Source: Halobacteriales archaeon QH_8_67_36
Lineage (GTDB): Archaea > Halobacteriota > Halobacteria > Halobacteriales > Haloarculaceae
Length of the DNA stretch: 13,951 bases
Reading direction: 5' to 3'
Assembly (NCBI GenBank): GCA_003021755.1
Contig: PXQZ01000094.1
Span: 1-13,951, forward strand
In this document: positions 1 through 6,447 of the stretch, piece by piece
How the letters are laid out: each line of letters starts with the position of its first letter
Position numbering within the stretch: position 1 is the first letter of the stretch
The notes under the pieces: generated by a model
The model's input: only the letters and a program-made list of their open reading frames with translations
Databases searched by the model: none
What the model was told of the DNA's origin: nothing
Position numbers and translations under genes: made by a program

Positions 1-1022
1 GGCGAGGGGTCGGTGTCGTCGGTGGCAAACAGGTTAGACACGTCCTCGCCGTCGTCGGTCGCCTCCCCGAAGAGGTCGTCTGCCGTCCGTGGACCGTCCG
101 GCGACTCCTCGTCGCCGTCGGCCATGTCCCATCCGGGGGTTCCGTCGCCGTCGTCGGATTCGTCCGCCGGTTCGGTCTCGAACTCCGACGGGTCCGGCGG
201 CGACCACTCTTCGGGCCGTGTTTCGTCGCTCGCCGTAGCCTCGTCGTCATCGCCCGGGGTGGCCGACTGGTCGGCCCACTCGTTCGTCCCGGATAGCTCC
301 GAGGGTGGAGCGTCCGCCTCGTTCGCCTCTCCGGCGTCCGCCGGTTCGTCGGTGGCCAGTGGCTCCTCGTCTGCCACCGATTCGTCGGTCGTCAGGGGGT
401 CCTCGTCCGCCACCCAGGCGTCAGGTTGGTCGGGCGTCGGCTCCGACGACGCCGGCGAGTCGGACTGTGCGTCCTGTGAGTCCGCCGGCTGCTCTGGCGG
501 TTCCGACGGGTCCTCGACCACCGTCTGTGCCTCGGCTATCGCGTCGTCGGCTGCCGTGGCCGGCTGGTCGGGCGCGGGCTCCCCGTCGTCGGATGGCGGG
601 TCCACCGCTCCGCCGGTCGTCTCGGCCGACTCGTCGTCCACGGTTTCGGTGACGGCAGCCGTCTCCGCCGTGCCGGCGCTCTGTGCATCCCCGTCGTCCG
701 TCTCCGAGCCGTCGTCCGACGCCGTGACACCCGTTCCGACGGCTCGCCCCTGGGCGACGCCCGCCATCGTCGCGTCGGCGACGAGCTTGTACGCCAGCCC
801 GAACAGTCCGGACAGGAGGAGCAACACGCCGATGGCGAACAGAGCGATGGCCGCCACGTTCGATGTCGCCGTGGCACCGCCGCCGACGACAGTCGGGAGT
901 ATCCGGTCGCCAATGATGGCGCCGCCGACGACGAACGCGTTACTGACGAGAGTCACGGCGAGGAGGTACCCGACGAAGCGGACGCCGTATCGGTAGACAT
1001 CCGATAACCCGGCTGCAGACAT
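1..1022 (-). CDS. Membrane protein with long acidic C-terminal tail (partial, runs off the window)
   Basis: The start is the ATG at 1022; no stop occurs before the window edge, so at least 340 residues are present and the C-terminus is missing. Two hydrophobic stretches, about residues 17-36 and 55-80, predict two transmembrane helices. From about residue 101 the protein becomes a low-complexity tail dominated by Asp, Glu, Ser, Thr, Pro and Ala, with a short internal near-duplication around residues 206-227 (DEDPLTTDE / DEEPLATDE). Near the edge come two similar acidic motifs, DDLFGEATDD and SNLFATDDTD. The tail is probably disordered, and its side of the membrane is not known. A TATA-like box lies about 29 bases before the ATG, so it may be transcribed separately from ipk, whose stop is 43 bases upstream. 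I do not recognise a function. The serine-rich open frame on the opposite strand is its antisense shadow. Confidence 0.8.
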   Translation of the reverse strand, partial: MSAAGLSDVYRYGVRFVGYLLAVTLVSNAFVVGGAIIGDRILPTVVGGGATATSNVAAIALFAIGVLLLLSGLFGLAYKLVADATMAGVAQGRAVGTGVTASDDGSETDDGDAQSAGTAETAAVTETVDDESAETTGGAVDPPSDDGEPAPDQPATAADDAIAEAQTVVEDPSEPPEQPADSQDAQSDSPASSEPTPDQPDAWVADEDPLTTDESVADEEPLATDEPADAGEANEADAPPSELSGTNEWADQSATPGDDDEATASDETRPEEWSPPDPSEFETEPADESDDGDGTPGWDMADGDEESPDGPRTADDLFGEATDDGEDVSNLFATDDTDPS

Positions 1023-1046
1023 GCTCGCACAAACGATAACTGCGGT

Positions 1047-1054
1047 CAAATATG
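1047..1054 (-). promoter_or_regulatory. Candidate TATA box for the membrane protein gene
   Basis: On the minus strand this reads CATATTTG, an AT-rich island in GC-rich surroundings. It is centred about 28-29 bases before the ATG at 1022, the spacing expected for a leaderless haloarchaeal transcript. It lies between the ipk stop codon (1066) and that start. Inferred from position and composition only. Confidence 0.4.
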
Positions 1055-1065
1055 TTACGACGGGA

Positions 1066-1812
1066 CTACCCCGCTCCGTCGCCGGCGACGGTCGTCCCGG
1101 GGTTGCCGCCGGCGAGGAACTCTTCGAGCGCTTCGGGACCGAAGACGTGTGCGGGTGAGGACAGCGCCAGCAGCGCCCGGATTTTACCGGCCATGCCGCC
1201 GGAGACGTCGGTCGCGTCGCTGTCGCCCAGCGCCGACGCCACCGCGTCGAAGTCGGTTATGCGGTCGATAACGGTCCCCTGTTCGTCCAGCACGCCGGGA
1301 ACCGTCGAGCAGACGCCGACGCGGTCGGCGTCGACCGCCGGCGCGAGTTCGACGACGAGTTCGTCGCCGCTACAGACGGTCGCGCCCTCGCCGCGGTGGG
1401 CCACGAGGTCGCCGTGCAACACCGGGACGAACCCCTCGGCGAGCAGCGTCCGGACCTGCTCGGTCGGGAGGGCGAGCCGCCCCTCGGCGTCCCGGCTCGC
1501 GGCGGAGAACGGATGGACCGGAACGGCGGGGACCCCCCGGTCCGAAAGCGCCGTAACGACGGCGTCGTTCAGCCGTTTCATCGCGCCGTGGACGGCGGCG
1601 ACCCCGGCGGCGTCGTGGGTTCCCGCCGTCGTGCTCACGTCGTAGTCGGCGGCGTGGTGGTGGCCGAAGCTCCCGCCGCCGTGGACGACGACGAGGGCGT
1701 CGTCGCCGTCGGCGACGGCGTCGGCGGCCGCGGTGAGAGCCGCCTCGTCGACGGTCTCCGGCACGTCCTTCTCGGTGACGACGCTCCCGCCGAGTTTCAG
1801 AACGACGGTCAC
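1066..1812 (-). CDS. ipk: Isopentenyl phosphate kinase
   Basis: Phosphorylates isopentenyl phosphate with ATP to give isopentenyl diphosphate, the last step of the archaeal mevalonate pathway that supplies ether lipids and carotenoids. The 248 residues have the amino-acid-kinase fold signatures: KLGGS at residues 6-10, HGGGSFGHHHA at 44-54 (containing the His expected to bind the substrate phosphate), VLHGD at 131-135, SGDELVV at 148-154 and SGGMAGK at 204-210. The start is GTG at 1812, overlapping the mvk stop codon as GTGA, so the two are almost certainly co-transcribed and translationally coupled. The family assignment is clear from the GGGSFGHHHA motif and the mvk neighbour. Acetylglutamate and uridylate kinases share the fold but do not fit this motif set. 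A cytosolic protein with normal length for the family. Confidence 0.95.
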   Translation of the reverse strand: MTVVLKLGGSVVTEKDVPETVDEAALTAAADAVADGDDALVVVHGGGSFGHHHAADYDVSTTAGTHDAAGVAAVHGAMKRLNDAVVTALSDRGVPAVPVHPFSAASRDAEGRLALPTEQVRTLLAEGFVPVLHGDLVAHRGEGATVCSGDELVVELAPAVDADRVGVCSTVPGVLDEQGTVIDRITDFDAVASALGDSDATDVSGGMAGKIRALLALSSPAHVFGPEALEEFLAGGNPGTTVAGDGAG

Positions 1813-2792
1813 TCCGCCCGGACCCCCTCGGTGTCGAGTGCGGCCCGGAACGCCTCGTCACAGCCGGGCGTGTATTTCAGCGCGGTCAGCGCGGCGTCGG
1901 TGTCGTCGAGCGCGACGATACAGCCCCCGCCGCCCGCGCCGGTGAGCTTCGCGCCGATAGCGCCCGCATCGCGGGCAGCCCATACCATCGTGTCGAGCGA
2001 GCGCGAGGAGACGCCAAGCGCCGCCAGCAGCCCGTGGTTGCAGTCCATCAGTTCGCCCAGCGTCGTCGTGTCGTCGCTGCCCAGCACGGCTTCGCCCTCC
2101 CGGACGATGTCGCCGATGGCCTCGACGGTGTCGGCCGCGAAGCCGTACTCGTCCCGTAGCTTCCGGACCCCGGCGACGAGTCTGCCGGTGTCGCCGGCCC
2201 CGCCGTCGTAGCCGATGACGAACGGGAGGTTGCCCACCCCGTCGAGGCGGCGGCAGTCGTCGCCTTCGACGCGGACCGCACCGCCAATGGCCGAGCAGAA
2301 GGTGTCGGCGCGGGAGGCCTCCCCGTCCTGAACCGCCGCCTCGACCCGATAGGCCCGGTGGGCTACCCCTTCGGGGGTGAGTTCGACGCCCAGTTCGCGA
2401 CAGCCGGCGTCGATGGCCGCGCAGGTGACGGCGGCCGACGAGCCCAGCCCCGCGCCCAGCGGAATCGCGCTCTCGATCCATATTTCGAAGCCCGCCTCGG
2501 GCGCGTCGGCGGCGTCGCGCACCTGAGCGACCGCCTCGTTGACGTAGCCCGTGGCCGCTTCCACCAGGGAATTCTCCGCGTCGACGTCGGGGTGGTCGGT
2601 GTCGCCGCCGACGTACTCGACGGTGAAGCCGTCGAGCTTGAGATCGTCGGCGTGGACGACCAGCCCTTCGTCCCTCTCTTCGGCCGTGACGCGGGCCCGC
2701 CGCTCGATGGCACACGGCACTGCCGGCTCGCCGTAGACGACTGCGTGCTCCCCGAACAGGTACACCTTGCCGGGAGCGCTCGACGTGACCAT
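1809..2792 (-). CDS. mvk: Mevalonate kinase
   Basis: ATP-dependent phosphorylation of (R)-mevalonate to 5-phosphomevalonate, the first committed kinase step of isoprenoid synthesis. The 327-residue protein shows all GHMP-kinase landmarks: PGKVYLFGEHAVVYG at residues 7-21, the ATP-binding glycine/serine loop PLGAGLGSSAA at 111-121, the GEASRADTFCSAIGG region at 157-171 holding the probable catalytic Asp163, and KLTGAGGGGC at 272-281. The archaeal-type length and GEHAVVYG point to mevalonate kinase rather than homoserine or phosphomevalonate kinase. The start is ATG at 2792; the stop overlaps the ipk start. In haloarchaea the intermediate step is known to use a phosphomevalonate decarboxylase, so mvk and ipk bracket that step. 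In many archaea mvk lies close to rps2; here about 2.8 kb of other genes separate them. Confidence 0.96.
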   Translation of the reverse strand: MVTSSAPGKVYLFGEHAVVYGEPAVPCAIERRARVTAEERDEGLVVHADDLKLDGFTVEYVGGDTDHPDVDAENSLVEAATGYVNEAVAQVRDAADAPEAGFEIWIESAIPLGAGLGSSAAVTCAAIDAGCRELGVELTPEGVAHRAYRVEAAVQDGEASRADTFCSAIGGAVRVEGDDCRRLDGVGNLPFVIGYDGGAGDTGRLVAGVRKLRDEYGFAADTVEAIGDIVREGEAVLGSDDTTTLGELMDCNHGLLAALGVSSRSLDTMVWAARDAGAIGAKLTGAGGGGCIVALDDTDAALTALKYTPGCDEAFRAALDTEGVRAE

Positions 2793-2794
2793 AC

Positions 2795-2814
2795 CCCTGC
2801 CTGTGCGTGCAGGG
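2795..2814 (-). other. Potential hairpin just before the mvk start
   Basis: A perfect six-base inverted repeat, CCCTGC and GCAGGG with an eight-base spacer, ends three bases before the mvk ATG. If the mvk mRNA has a 5' leader, this could fold over the ribosome entry region. No clear TATA box or Shine-Dalgarno sequence was seen in the 73 bases between the upstream gene and mvk, so mvk may be read through from upstream. A chance repeat cannot be excluded in sequence this rich in G and C. Confidence 0.3.
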
Positions 2815-2865
2815 TGTTAGGTGTTTTCGGAGACGGGCTGGCGGGGCTACCGCTTGCGTAGTCGA

Positions 2866-3240
2866 TCACCGATACGCGTCCAGCAGGTCGTCGAGCAACA
2901 GACAGCGCGGGTCCGTGACGGGGTAGGCCGTGTCGATGTACTCCTCGGCCGTCCCGATGTCGCCGCGGACGGCGTACTGGCGGACGCGGGCCGCGTTCTC
3001 GTAGAAGGCCTCGTTCAGTTCGGCGTCGTCACGGGCGTCAGCCGGCGGCCCCGAGGCGAACAGTTCGTTCCGTATCTCCTCGAAATCGACCATTTCGGCC
3101 TCGTATTCGCCGAGTTCCGAGAGGACGTACTCGACGGCGAACCGCTGGAACTCCGACTTCGAGGAGAAGACGTCGTCCTCGACCATCTCCTCGACGCGGT
3201 CCATCACCGCCTCGGGGAAGCGAACTGTTGACTTGACCAC
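2866..3240 (-). CDS. Ribbon-helix-helix (CopG-like) DNA-binding protein
   Basis: A 124-residue protein. Residues 2-10 (VKSTVRFPE) form the short strand typical of ribbon-helix-helix repressors, followed by two helices to about residue 44 including the SKSEFQRFAVEYVL segment. The remainder is acidic and helical, perhaps for oligomerisation. I chose the GTG at 3240: the frame stays open much further upstream, but that part lies under the P450 gene in another frame and is arginine-rich, unlike a haloarchaeal protein. A TATA box 26-32 bases upstream supports this start and a nearly leaderless transcript. A perfect inverted repeat between the TATA box and the start suggests autoregulation. It follows the P450 gene on the same strand and could control it; its target is not known. 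Confidence 0.85.
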   Translation of the reverse strand: MVKSTVRFPEAVMDRVEEMVEDDVFSSKSEFQRFAVEYVLSELGEYEAEMVDFEEIRNELFASGPPADARDDAELNEAFYENAARVRQYAVRGDIGTAEEYIDTAYPVTDPRCLLLDDLLDAYR

Positions 3241-3246
3241 GTTGTT

Positions 3247-3272
3247 CGATCCAGACCGTGGATCGGTATAAA
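3247..3272 (-). promoter_or_regulatory. TATA box with adjoining inverted-repeat operator candidate
   Basis: The minus strand reads TTTATA at 3272-3267, centred about 29 bases before the GTG at 3240. Two bases away, at 3265-3247, lies the perfect inverted repeat CGATCC-7 bases-GGATCG. It covers the likely transcription start region, so a protein bound there would block initiation. Dimeric ribbon-helix-helix proteins usually bind short inverted or direct repeats next to their own promoter, which makes the downstream gene the obvious candidate. The TATA box is clear; the operator role is inference. Confidence 0.55.
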
Positions 3273-3320
3273 TCCATCCCAGCTTGCAAAATTTCCGACA
3301 GGAATTGTCCGGTCGTGGCG

Positions 3321-4658
3321 CTACCGTTCGACCACTCGCATCGACATCTCCTGGCGCGGGTGCGCCGTCAGCGAGGGCATCAGTTCCAGCGGCGTCTCGC
3401 CCACAAAGTCCAGTTCGTACTGCTGGGCCGTCGCCGCGACGATCAGTTGTGCTTCCAGCATCGCCAGGTGCTTGCCGATACAGTGGCGCGGCCCGCCGCC
3501 GAAGGGGAAGTAGGCAAAGCGCGGGCGTTCCGTGGCGCGTTCGGGCTTCCAGCGCTCGGGGTCGAACGTCTCGGGGTCGTCGTAGAATCGCTCCGAGCGG
3601 TGGACGCCCCACTGGGGCAGCATGAGCGTCATCCCCTGCTCGACGGGGTAGCCCGACAGCGTCACGTCCTCTGTTGGCTCGCGGAACATCACGTACACCG
3701 GCGGGTAGAGCCGCATCGCCTCCTGGATGACCCACTCCAGATAGTCCAGTTCGCGGACGTGTTCCATTCCGGGGCGGTCATCGCCGACGACCTCGTCTAG
3801 CTCCTCGTGGACACGCCGCTCGACTTCGGGATGCTCCGAGAGGAGGAACCACGTGTATGTCAGCGTCAGCGCCGTGGTGTCGTGACCCGCGAGCAACATC
3901 GTCATCATCTCGTCGCGCAGTTGCTCGGGCGACTCGACGCCGTCGTCGCGGGCGCGGATGAGCACCGAGAGGAAGTCCATCGGGCCGTCGTCGCCGCTGC
4001 CGGCCGTCCGCTCGCGGACCGCGATGATGTCGTCGAGTATCCCGTCCAGCGTCTCGACGGCCGCGTCGAACTCCGCGTCGTCGGGCATCGGCATCCACTC
4101 CGGCGCCGCGAACCGGAGCGGGTCCGGCTCGAAACGCTGGCCCAGCGGCATGAGCTGTTCCTCTATCGTCTCGACGCGCGCCTCGCTCAGTTCGACGCCC
4201 ATCATCAGGTCGAGGATGACGTCGAGCGTGGTCCGTGTCATCGCCCGCTCGACGTTGACCACGTCGCCGTCCGTCCAGTCGGCCAGCCGGGCCTCGGCGT
4301 GGCCGGTGATGCGGTCGGCCATCCCCGCGAGCCGGCGCATCGAGAACGCCGGATTCGCCAGCTGGCGCTGTTTCTCCCAGGTGTCGCCCTCCGAAAGGAG
4401 GAGGCCGTCACCCAGCAGGTCACCCAGGGCGTCCTCCTGGAAGTCCGGTTTCCGGAAGCTATCGGCCTCCGAGACCAGCACCTGCTCTATCGCGGCCGGG
4501 TCACAGAGCATCACCGTCTCTATCGGACCCATGTCGAAGTAGGCTACGTCGCCGTAGGCGTCTTCCAGCGCCGAGATGAATCTGAACGGGTCCGATGCGT
4601 AGGTCCGACTGCTCCCGAACAGCGGTTCGCCCTTCGGTCCGGGTGGCGTTTCTGCCAT
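3321..4658 (-). CDS. Cytochrome P450 monooxygenase
   Basis: A heme-thiolate monooxygenase that activates O2 to hydroxylate or otherwise oxidise an organic substrate; the substrate cannot be read from the sequence. The 445 residues contain the full P450 signature: C-helix WEKQR at 94-98, I-helix oxygen-activation motif AGHDTT at 257-262, K-helix EAMR (ExxR) at 313-316, FDPERW at 365-370, and the heme-binding loop FGGGPRHCIG at 386-395 with Cys393 as the axial ligand. There is no N-terminal membrane anchor, so it should be soluble and need a separate ferredoxin-type electron donor; none is encoded in this window. The start is ATG at 4658. It lies 42 bases after a DUF5518-like gene and 80 bases before the ribbon-helix-helix gene. 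It appears intact and its codon use matches its neighbours. Confidence 0.95.
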   Translation of the reverse strand: MAETPPGPKGEPLFGSSRTYASDPFRFISALEDAYGDVAYFDMGPIETVMLCDPAAIEQVLVSEADSFRKPDFQEDALGDLLGDGLLLSEGDTWEKQRQLANPAFSMRRLAGMADRITGHAEARLADWTDGDVVNVERAMTRTTLDVILDLMMGVELSEARVETIEEQLMPLGQRFEPDPLRFAAPEWMPMPDDAEFDAAVETLDGILDDIIAVRERTAGSGDDGPMDFLSVLIRARDDGVESPEQLRDEMMTMLLAGHDTTALTLTYTWFLLSEHPEVERRVHEELDEVVGDDRPGMEHVRELDYLEWVIQEAMRLYPPVYVMFREPTEDVTLSGYPVEQGMTLMLPQWGVHRSERFYDDPETFDPERWKPERATERPRFAYFPFGGGPRHCIGKHLAMLEAQLIVAATAQQYELDFVGETPLELMPSLTAHPRQEMSMRVVER

Positions 4659-4662
4659 CGCC

Positions 4663-4677
4663 CCGGTTTGGGACCGG
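4663..4677 (-). other. Short inverted repeat before the P450 start
   Basis: CCGGT and ACCGG separated by five bases form a perfect inverted repeat only four bases before the P450 ATG. A weak AT-rich stretch (4682-4690) lies about 28 bases before the ATG and could be a degenerate TATA box. The repeat would therefore fall in the initiation region, as at the ribbon-helix-helix gene, but its sequence is different. It may be chance. Confidence 0.25.
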
Positions 4678-4700
4678 ACACGTTTGAATTGCGTGCCAAA

Positions 4701-5081
4701 TCACAGCCACCGCACCGGGTCCGGGTTCCAGTCGGTGTTGGCCCGGGCCCAGGCCCCGCCCAGCCCGCCGAGGGCGCTCAGCCCGACGGTGTAGACGAGA
4801 AAGAAGGCGAAGGCGACGGCCAGAAAGAGCCCGTACCCCGGCGACGACGGCGGGATACCGAAGCCGAGCGCGCCCGCGATGAACAGCGACGGGACGAACA
4901 GCGCGAGCAGCGGCACCAGAGCGGCCACGCCGGCTAGTGTCCCGAGCCAGAGGCCGCTGGCGTAGCCGCCGCCGTGGCGGCTGGCCGCGACGGCACCGCC
5001 GACGACCGAGGAGAAGGGGAAAATCGAGAGCGCGAGCGTGACAAGCGCGCCCCAGCCCGCGTCGACGAACGTCTCTCGCAT
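4701..5081 (-). CDS. DUF5518-like small membrane protein (copy A)
   Basis: A 126-residue, very hydrophobic, glycine-rich protein of the type annotated DUF5518 in haloarchaea; its function is not known. Hydrophobic segments at about residues 10-34 (containing FPFSSVVGGAVA), 42-72 and 86-110 (ending GLSALGGLGGAW) suggest three or four membrane passes. It resembles the gene immediately upstream in both the N-terminal FxPFSxVxGGAVA motif and the C-terminal YTxGLSALGG motif, so the two are tandem paralogues. The start is ATG at 5081, with a strong TATA box about 31 bases before it. The P450 gene begins 42 bases downstream and may be co-transcribed, but a functional link is unproven. Confidence 0.85.
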   Translation of the reverse strand: MRETFVDAGWGALVTLALSIFPFSSVVGGAVAASRHGGGYASGLWLGTLAGVAALVPLLALFVPSLFIAGALGFGIPPSSPGYGLFLAVAFAFFLVYTVGLSALGGLGGAWARANTDWNPDPVRWL

Positions 5082-5108
5082 GCTGTCTCTCCGTATCGGA
5101 AGGCCCCG

Positions 5109-5116
5109 ATATATAG
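5109..5116 (-). promoter_or_regulatory. TATA box for DUF5518-like copy A
   Basis: The minus strand reads CTATATAT, centred about 31 bases before the ATG at 5081. It lies inside the 52-base gap after the upstream paralogue, so copy A, and possibly the P450 gene behind it, has its own promoter with a very short leader. Confidence 0.6.
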
Positions 5117-5133
5117 TGTGGGTGTCGGCGAAC

Positions 5134-5505
5134 TCAGACGTCGAGTTCGTACTTCGCGTAGTTGCCCAGCCAGCCGCCGAGAGCGCTCAGGCCGATGGTG
5201 TAGAGCGCACTGACGGCCCCGGCGACGAGCAGGAAGAGGAGCCCGACGATGCCGAACGACGACGGCGCGTTCGTGCCGATGGCGAAGATGCCGAGAAACA
5301 GCACGACGATCAAGAAGAAGGCAGCGCCCACTAGCAGGCCAAGAACGCCCGAGATGGCCCCGACGCGGAGCCCGTCCGAGCGGGTGCCGCCTTGGAGGTA
5401 GCCGGCGACCGCCCCGCCCAGCACGGGCGAGAAGGGGACGAAACTCAGGACGATGCTCGCGACGGCGCCGATGACGGCGTTGCGGAGGGTGTCGTGTTCT
5501 GCCAT
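5134..5505 (-). CDS. DUF5518-like small membrane protein (copy B)
   Basis: A hydrophobic, glycine-rich protein of 123 residues with the same plan as its downstream neighbour: FVPFSPVLGGAVAGYL near residues 22-37, central hydrophobic segments, and a conserved end YTIGLSALGGWLGNYAKYELD. DUF5518-like by recognition of this pattern; function unknown. An ATG at 5520 is also in frame, but I prefer the ATG at 5505 for two reasons. The spacing from start to the PFS motif then matches the paralogue. A TATA-like box at about 5530-5537 would also be 28 bases away, whereas the upstream ATG would lie only about 13 bases from it. It lies downstream of rps2 on the same strand, 129 bases away, probably as a separate transcription unit. 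Confidence 0.83.
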   Translation of the reverse strand: MAEHDTLRNAVIGAVASIVLSFVPFSPVLGGAVAGYLQGGTRSDGLRVGAISGVLGLLVGAAFFLIVVLFLGIFAIGTNAPSSFGIVGLLFLLVAGAVSALYTIGLSALGGWLGNYAKYELDV

Positions 5506-5529
5506 CGCCGACTCGTACACGGTCCGGGG

Positions 5530-5537
5530 TAGTATGG
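5530..5537 (-). promoter_or_regulatory. Candidate TATA box for DUF5518-like copy B
   Basis: The minus strand reads CCATACTA, centred about 28 bases before the ATG at 5505. It is a weak match to the haloarchaeal TATA consensus, supported mainly by its spacing and by lying in the short gap after rps2. Confidence 0.35.
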
Positions 5538-5634
5538 TTTGGGACGGCTAAGATCGGAGTCACGGCGTCGAAGTGGCAACGACTCCGGCAGCGTCCCCAC
5601 TGCGGGAGCGGGAGGACGGAAACGCGAATCGGGC

Positions 5635-6447
5635 TTACAGCTCGGATTCGAAGTCGTCGAGCCCGTAGGCGGGCTCGGCGCCACGGCGGTCGAGCGTCTC
5701 GTTGGCCAGCAGCCAGTAGACGACCGACAGCGCCTTTCGCCCCTTGTTGTTGGTCGGGACGACCAGGTCCACGTTCGACGTGGTGTTGTTGGAGTCACAC
5801 ATCGCGATGACCGGGATGCCGACGGTGATGGCCTCCTTGACGGCCTGGGCGTCACCGATGGGGTCGGTGACGACCACGACGTCGGGCTCGATGTAGCCGT
5901 CGTAGTCCGGGTTCGTCAGCGTCCCCGGAATGAACCGGCCCGTTCGGGCGCGGGCGCCGACGGCGTCGGCGAACTTCTCGGCCGGGAACCGGCCGTACTG
6001 GCGCGAGGAAGCCACGAGCATCTGCTCGGCCTCGTAGTTGGCCAGGAAGTCCGCGGCGGTGCGGATGCGCGTGTCCGTCATCGAGACGTCAAGCACGTAG
6101 AGCCCGTCGGTCCGGACGCGGTGGATGAACCGCTCCATGTCCTGGGTCTTCTGCTGGGTCCCGATGTGGACACCGGCGCCGAGGTAGTCCTCGACGGGGA
6201 TGAGGAGGTCGGCCTCGCTCTGCTCGTCGGGCATGACGTCCTCGTCGAGCTGGGAGGTCCCCTCCGCGTCTTCTGTCTCGTCGGCTTCGGTCGCGTCAGT
6301 GTCCGCTGGTTTGGCCTCGGCCACCTCGGCGTCGGCGGGCTGTTCTGCGTCTTCGGTCTCCGCGTCGGCGTCGGGCTCGGCCTCGTCCGTGGACGGGTCG
6401 AACTCGGACTCCTCGGCGTCGAGACCTTCTTTCTCGTTGCCGCTCAT
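5635..6447 (-). CDS. rps2: Small ribosomal subunit protein uS2
   Basis: Ribosomal protein of the small subunit, at the head-body junction. The 270-residue product has the uS2 core from about residue 79 (DLLIPVEDYLGAGVHIGTQ), with the family segments RTDGLYVLDV, SSRQYGRFPAEKF, ARTGRFIPGTLTN, PDVVVVTDP and IPVIAMCDSN. Before it lies a low-complexity acidic extension of almost 80 residues, rich in Asp, Glu and Ala. Haloarchaeal uS2 proteins are known to carry such a tail, an adaptation to high salt. The start ATG at 6447 overlaps the eno stop as ATGA, so it is translationally coupled to eno as the last gene of this operon. No unusual residues are seen in the core. Confidence 0.97.
   Translation of the reverse strand: MSGNEKEGLDAEESEFDPSTDEAEPDADAETEDAEQPADAEVAEAKPADTDATEADETEDAEGTSQLDEDVMPDEQSEADLLIPVEDYLGAGVHIGTQQKTQDMERFIHRVRTDGLYVLDVSMTDTRIRTAADFLANYEAEQMLVASSRQYGRFPAEKFADAVGARARTGRFIPGTLTNPDYDGYIEPDVVVVTDPIGDAQAVKEAITVGIPVIAMCDSNNTTSNVDLVVPTNNKGRKALSVVYWLLANETLDRRGAEPAYGLDDFESEL

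Noticed and set aside
13..996. Long serine-rich open frame on the plus strand
   Set aside because: It is the antisense reading of the acidic tail: GAC, GAG and TCG codons read as GTC, CTC and CGA or serine codons in the shifted frame. It has no start context and its composition is not that of a haloarchaeal protein.
3241..3735. 165-residue N-terminal extension of the RHH protein
   Set aside because: It overlaps the P450 gene in another frame, is arginine-rich, and would begin upstream of the clear TATA box at 3267-3272.
4663..4677. Inverted repeat before the P450 start as a shared operator with the RHH gene
   Set aside because: Its sequence (CCGGT/ACCGG) differs from CGATCC/GGATCG, so a common regulator is not supported, though the repeat is listed as a low-confidence feature.
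3807..4937. 376-codon plus-strand open frame opposite the P450 gene
   Set aside because: It is rich in Arg, His and Val and lies antisense to an intact P450 with all its motifs.
5555..5587. Seven-base inverted repeat (CGGAGTC and GACTCCG, 19-base spacer) downstream of rps2
   Set aside because: Considered as a terminator, but the stem is short, the loop long and no T tract follows; chance is likely in this GC-rich gap.
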